DNA of 5,709 nucleotides from Bacteroidia bacterium (lineage in GTDB: Bacteria; Bacteroidota; Bacteroidia; NS11-12g; UBA9320), in assembly GCA_013042025.1 (NCBI GenBank), contig JABDQY010000030.1:1-5709 (forward strand), given 5' to 3'. Positions 3,927 to 5,709 of this stretch are shown here, piece after piece. A program made the position numbers and the translations under genes. A model generated the notes under the pieces. The model saw nothing but the letters and a program-made list of their open reading frames with translations, was not told where the DNA came from and made no database searches. The first letter of the stretch is position 1, and every line of letters begins with the position of its first letter.

Positions 3927-5709
3927 ACTTAATGCTGGCAAATATTGTACGTCCTGGACTAATTGAAACATATGTGGTAGAAGGAGTGTGAGCTCCAACC
4001 TCAGTAGTTTGTGAGTTAATATTTACTACTCCAAATAAGTTTCTCGTACCAACGGTTAACCGTAACTTTTTCTTGAAAAATGGCTGACTTACTGTAAAAT
4101 CCATCATGGAATACGCATCCTGTTCTTGGATTGATGTTGTGTTACTTGCTGTGTCTGAAAAAACCCGTGATATTTTTCCAATGTAGTTGAAAAATACATT
4201 GAATGTGGTTTTGGTTTTTTCAATAGTGTAGCTTGGTTGAACTACCACTTGTGGAGAGAAATTATAATTTCTTGTTTCTTCTTTTACACCATTGAATATT
4301 CCGATGTAACTAAAATTCAAATTCAGTCTTAAATTCTTGTACTTTACCTTCTGACTAAACTCACCTCCAACCGATTCATAAACGCCAATATTACCGTAAC
4401 GAGCACTTGTTGGCCCTGTTACAAGTAATTCTATTTTGTTATTTATATGGTTAAAAAATCCATCCAAATTGGAAACAAATTCAACTTTTTTAACTTTAAA
4501 ATACTTGGTATACGATGAGGTAAATGAATGAGAAGTCTCACTCATTAAACTACTATCACCAAATACCTCATGTCTACTATCACTAAAGTCTAAGTAAAGC
4601 TCTTTTAATGAAGGAGCTCTAAAGCCTTTGCCATAAGCAAACTTTATAAGTTGAGACTTACGTAGGTTAAACTTAGTTTGAACAGAATAAAGAAGTGGTG
4701 ATTCATATGCAGAGTTGTATGCATATCGAACACCCGCTCGTGCTAAGAAATAGCTTGTTACCTGCTTCTCTGCACTTGCAAATAGGGCCAAATCCAATTG
4801 AGATTGAGAACCGTCTTTAATTCTATTTCCAGTTCCTAATTCGTGGTTCCCATCAAACCCGATTAACGTTTCAATTCCCTTTTTATCAAATCCATAGATA
4901 GTTCTGAAAACCGATGCATTAAATGTTTGAGTATCTTGTTCCGTTTCAATTGGAATTAGAATTTCATTTAAGCTAACAAGGTCTTTATAATACTTATTCT
5001 TAATGCGGTTGAAGTAATTATTACTTATTATCATCTGAATAGTAGACTCTCCTATTTTGTTTTGATAACTCAAACTATTGTCAAATCGCTTGTTCTTATA
5101 TTTTTGATCAACAGCAGTTTCTTCGTATGGTAAAATTGGGGTACCTCTATCTATAAGTAAAGAACGAAGGAATTCGCTTCTTACACTTATTCGAGCATCT
5201 TTCTTCTTATAAGTGTATTGCAAGCGTCCTGTGTATTGTTCTTTAGGTATCCAATCATAAGTTCTATCTAAGTTCTCCCTGCTCCACCCATCAAAAAACA
5301 TTCTTCCTCCACTTAATGTGAAGTAGTTATTTCCAAACGCTTTAGATGCTGTTCCTGTCAAATTGTATTGACCGTCAGATTCATAATTTGCACTTATATT
5401 AAATCGCGGTTTCTTACTGGTATTTGAAGTAACAATATTAATTGTACCAGCCAATGCGTTTGATCCATATATTACAGACATCGGCCCTTTGATTACCTCA
5501 ATCTGTTTAGCATTTTCGAGATTAAATTGTTCTAGATCAAGCTGATTAAACATTCTACCTATTACAGGTACTCCGTCAACCAAGAACTTTACATTATCTC
5601 CGCTAATTCCCATAAGAGACATCCCAGAGGATCCTAAGGCGTTATCACGAGACATTCGCACATTGCTTTCATAAGCTAGTGCATCTCTAAGGTCAACAGC
5701 ACCCAGTGC
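3910..5709 (-). CDS. TonB-dependent outer-membrane receptor, probably heme, 5' end missing
   Basis: The visible 599 residues run off the window edge in an open frame from position 5709, so the GTG at 5661 is internal. Missing are the signal peptide, any N-terminal extension and the TonB box. The fragment begins inside the plug domain: LGAVDLRDALAYE, then KFLVDGVP (41-48) and IEVIKGPMSVIYGSNALAGT (70-89), the classic plug end. The remainder is a 22-strand-type barrel of alternating aromatic strands, ending GRTIFASIKYEFKK. In the barrel, FRAP (363-366) is followed 14 residues later by H380 in SRHEVFGDSSL. That layout resembles the FRAP...His...NPxL region of heme receptors such as HmuR, though NPxL itself is altered to DSSL. 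With HmuY next door this is most likely the heme receptor of the locus. The promoter and any iron-responsive operator would lie outside the window. Confidence 0.9.
   Translation of the reverse strand, partial: ALGAVDLRDALAYESNVRMSRDNALGSSGMSLMGISGDNVKFLVDGVPVIGRMFNQLDLEQFNLENAKQIEVIKGPMSVIYGSNALAGTINIVTSNTSKKPRFNISANYESDGQYNLTGTASKAFGNNYFTLSGGRMFFDGWSRENLDRTYDWIPKEQYTGRLQYTYKKKDARISVRSEFLRSLLIDRGTPILPYEETAVDQKYKNKRFDNSLSYQNKIGESTIQMIISNNYFNRIKNKYYKDLVSLNEILIPIETEQDTQTFNASVFRTIYGFDKKGIETLIGFDGNHELGTGNRIKDGSQSQLDLALFASAEKQVTSYFLARAGVRYAYNSAYESPLLYSVQTKFNLRKSQLIKFAYGKGFRAPSLKELYLDFSDSRHEVFGDSSLMSETSHSFTSSYTKYFKVKKVEFVSNLDGFFNHINNKIELLVTGPTSARYGNIGVYESVGGEFSQKVKYKNLRLNLNFSYIGIFNGVKEETRNYNFSPQVVVQPSYTIEKTKTTFNVFFNYIGKISRVFSDTASNTTSIQEQDAYSMMDFTVSQPFFKKKLRLTVGTRNLFGVVNINSQTTEVGAHTPSTTYVSISPGRTIFASIKYEFKK

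Noticed and set aside
3927..3998. Longer start for the HmuY-family gene at 3998
   Set aside because: The added 24 residues lie in front of the signal peptide and within the receptor gene; starting at 3926 gives a normal lipoprotein.

Overview
This AT-rich window comes from a member of the Bacteroidota, most likely a marine or environmental cytophagian or flavobacterial lineage. The grounds are a HmuY-family lipoprotein next to a TonB-dependent receptor, three lipoproteins with short Bacteroidota-style signal peptides, A-rich start regions without Shine-Dalgarno sequences, and codons biased to A/T. I cannot name the species.

Layout. Positions 1-663 hold the end of a plus-strand unit: the C-terminus of a YeiH/UPF0324-family membrane transporter (1-219) and, 18 bp later, a small helical lipoprotein (238-663) with a Cys-Thr-Met...His-Asp-Glu-Leu-His motif. 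Positions 664-1887 contain no convincing gene. They hold a mosaic of repeats in three roughly 400-bp units: an upstream block (two copies), a short A/T-rich hairpin (three copies) and a 218-219-bp body (two copies, with a 133-bp core differing at only 2 positions). The middle unit carries a different body. Positions 1888-5709 hold a minus-strand operon: a TonB-dependent outer-membrane receptor (5' end outside the window), a HmuY-family lipoprotein overlapping it by 17 bp, and, 11 bp further on, a TolB-like six-blade PD40 beta-propeller lipoprotein.

How the genes work together. The minus-strand operon looks like a heme or hemophore-type uptake locus. HmuY-like surface or periplasmic lipoproteins capture heme and pass it to the TonB-dependent receptor. 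The PD40 lipoprotein is probably an accessory factor of unknown role. The plus-strand pair is a separate unit, and the function of both its members is only partly known. The two units converge on the repeat array, so their transcripts must end in or near it, yet no classical GC-rich terminator is visible there.

The most unusual part of the window is the repeat array. The best protein-level leads are the small lipoprotein's possible metal site and the Cys/His/Pro-rich loop in the propeller lipoprotein.
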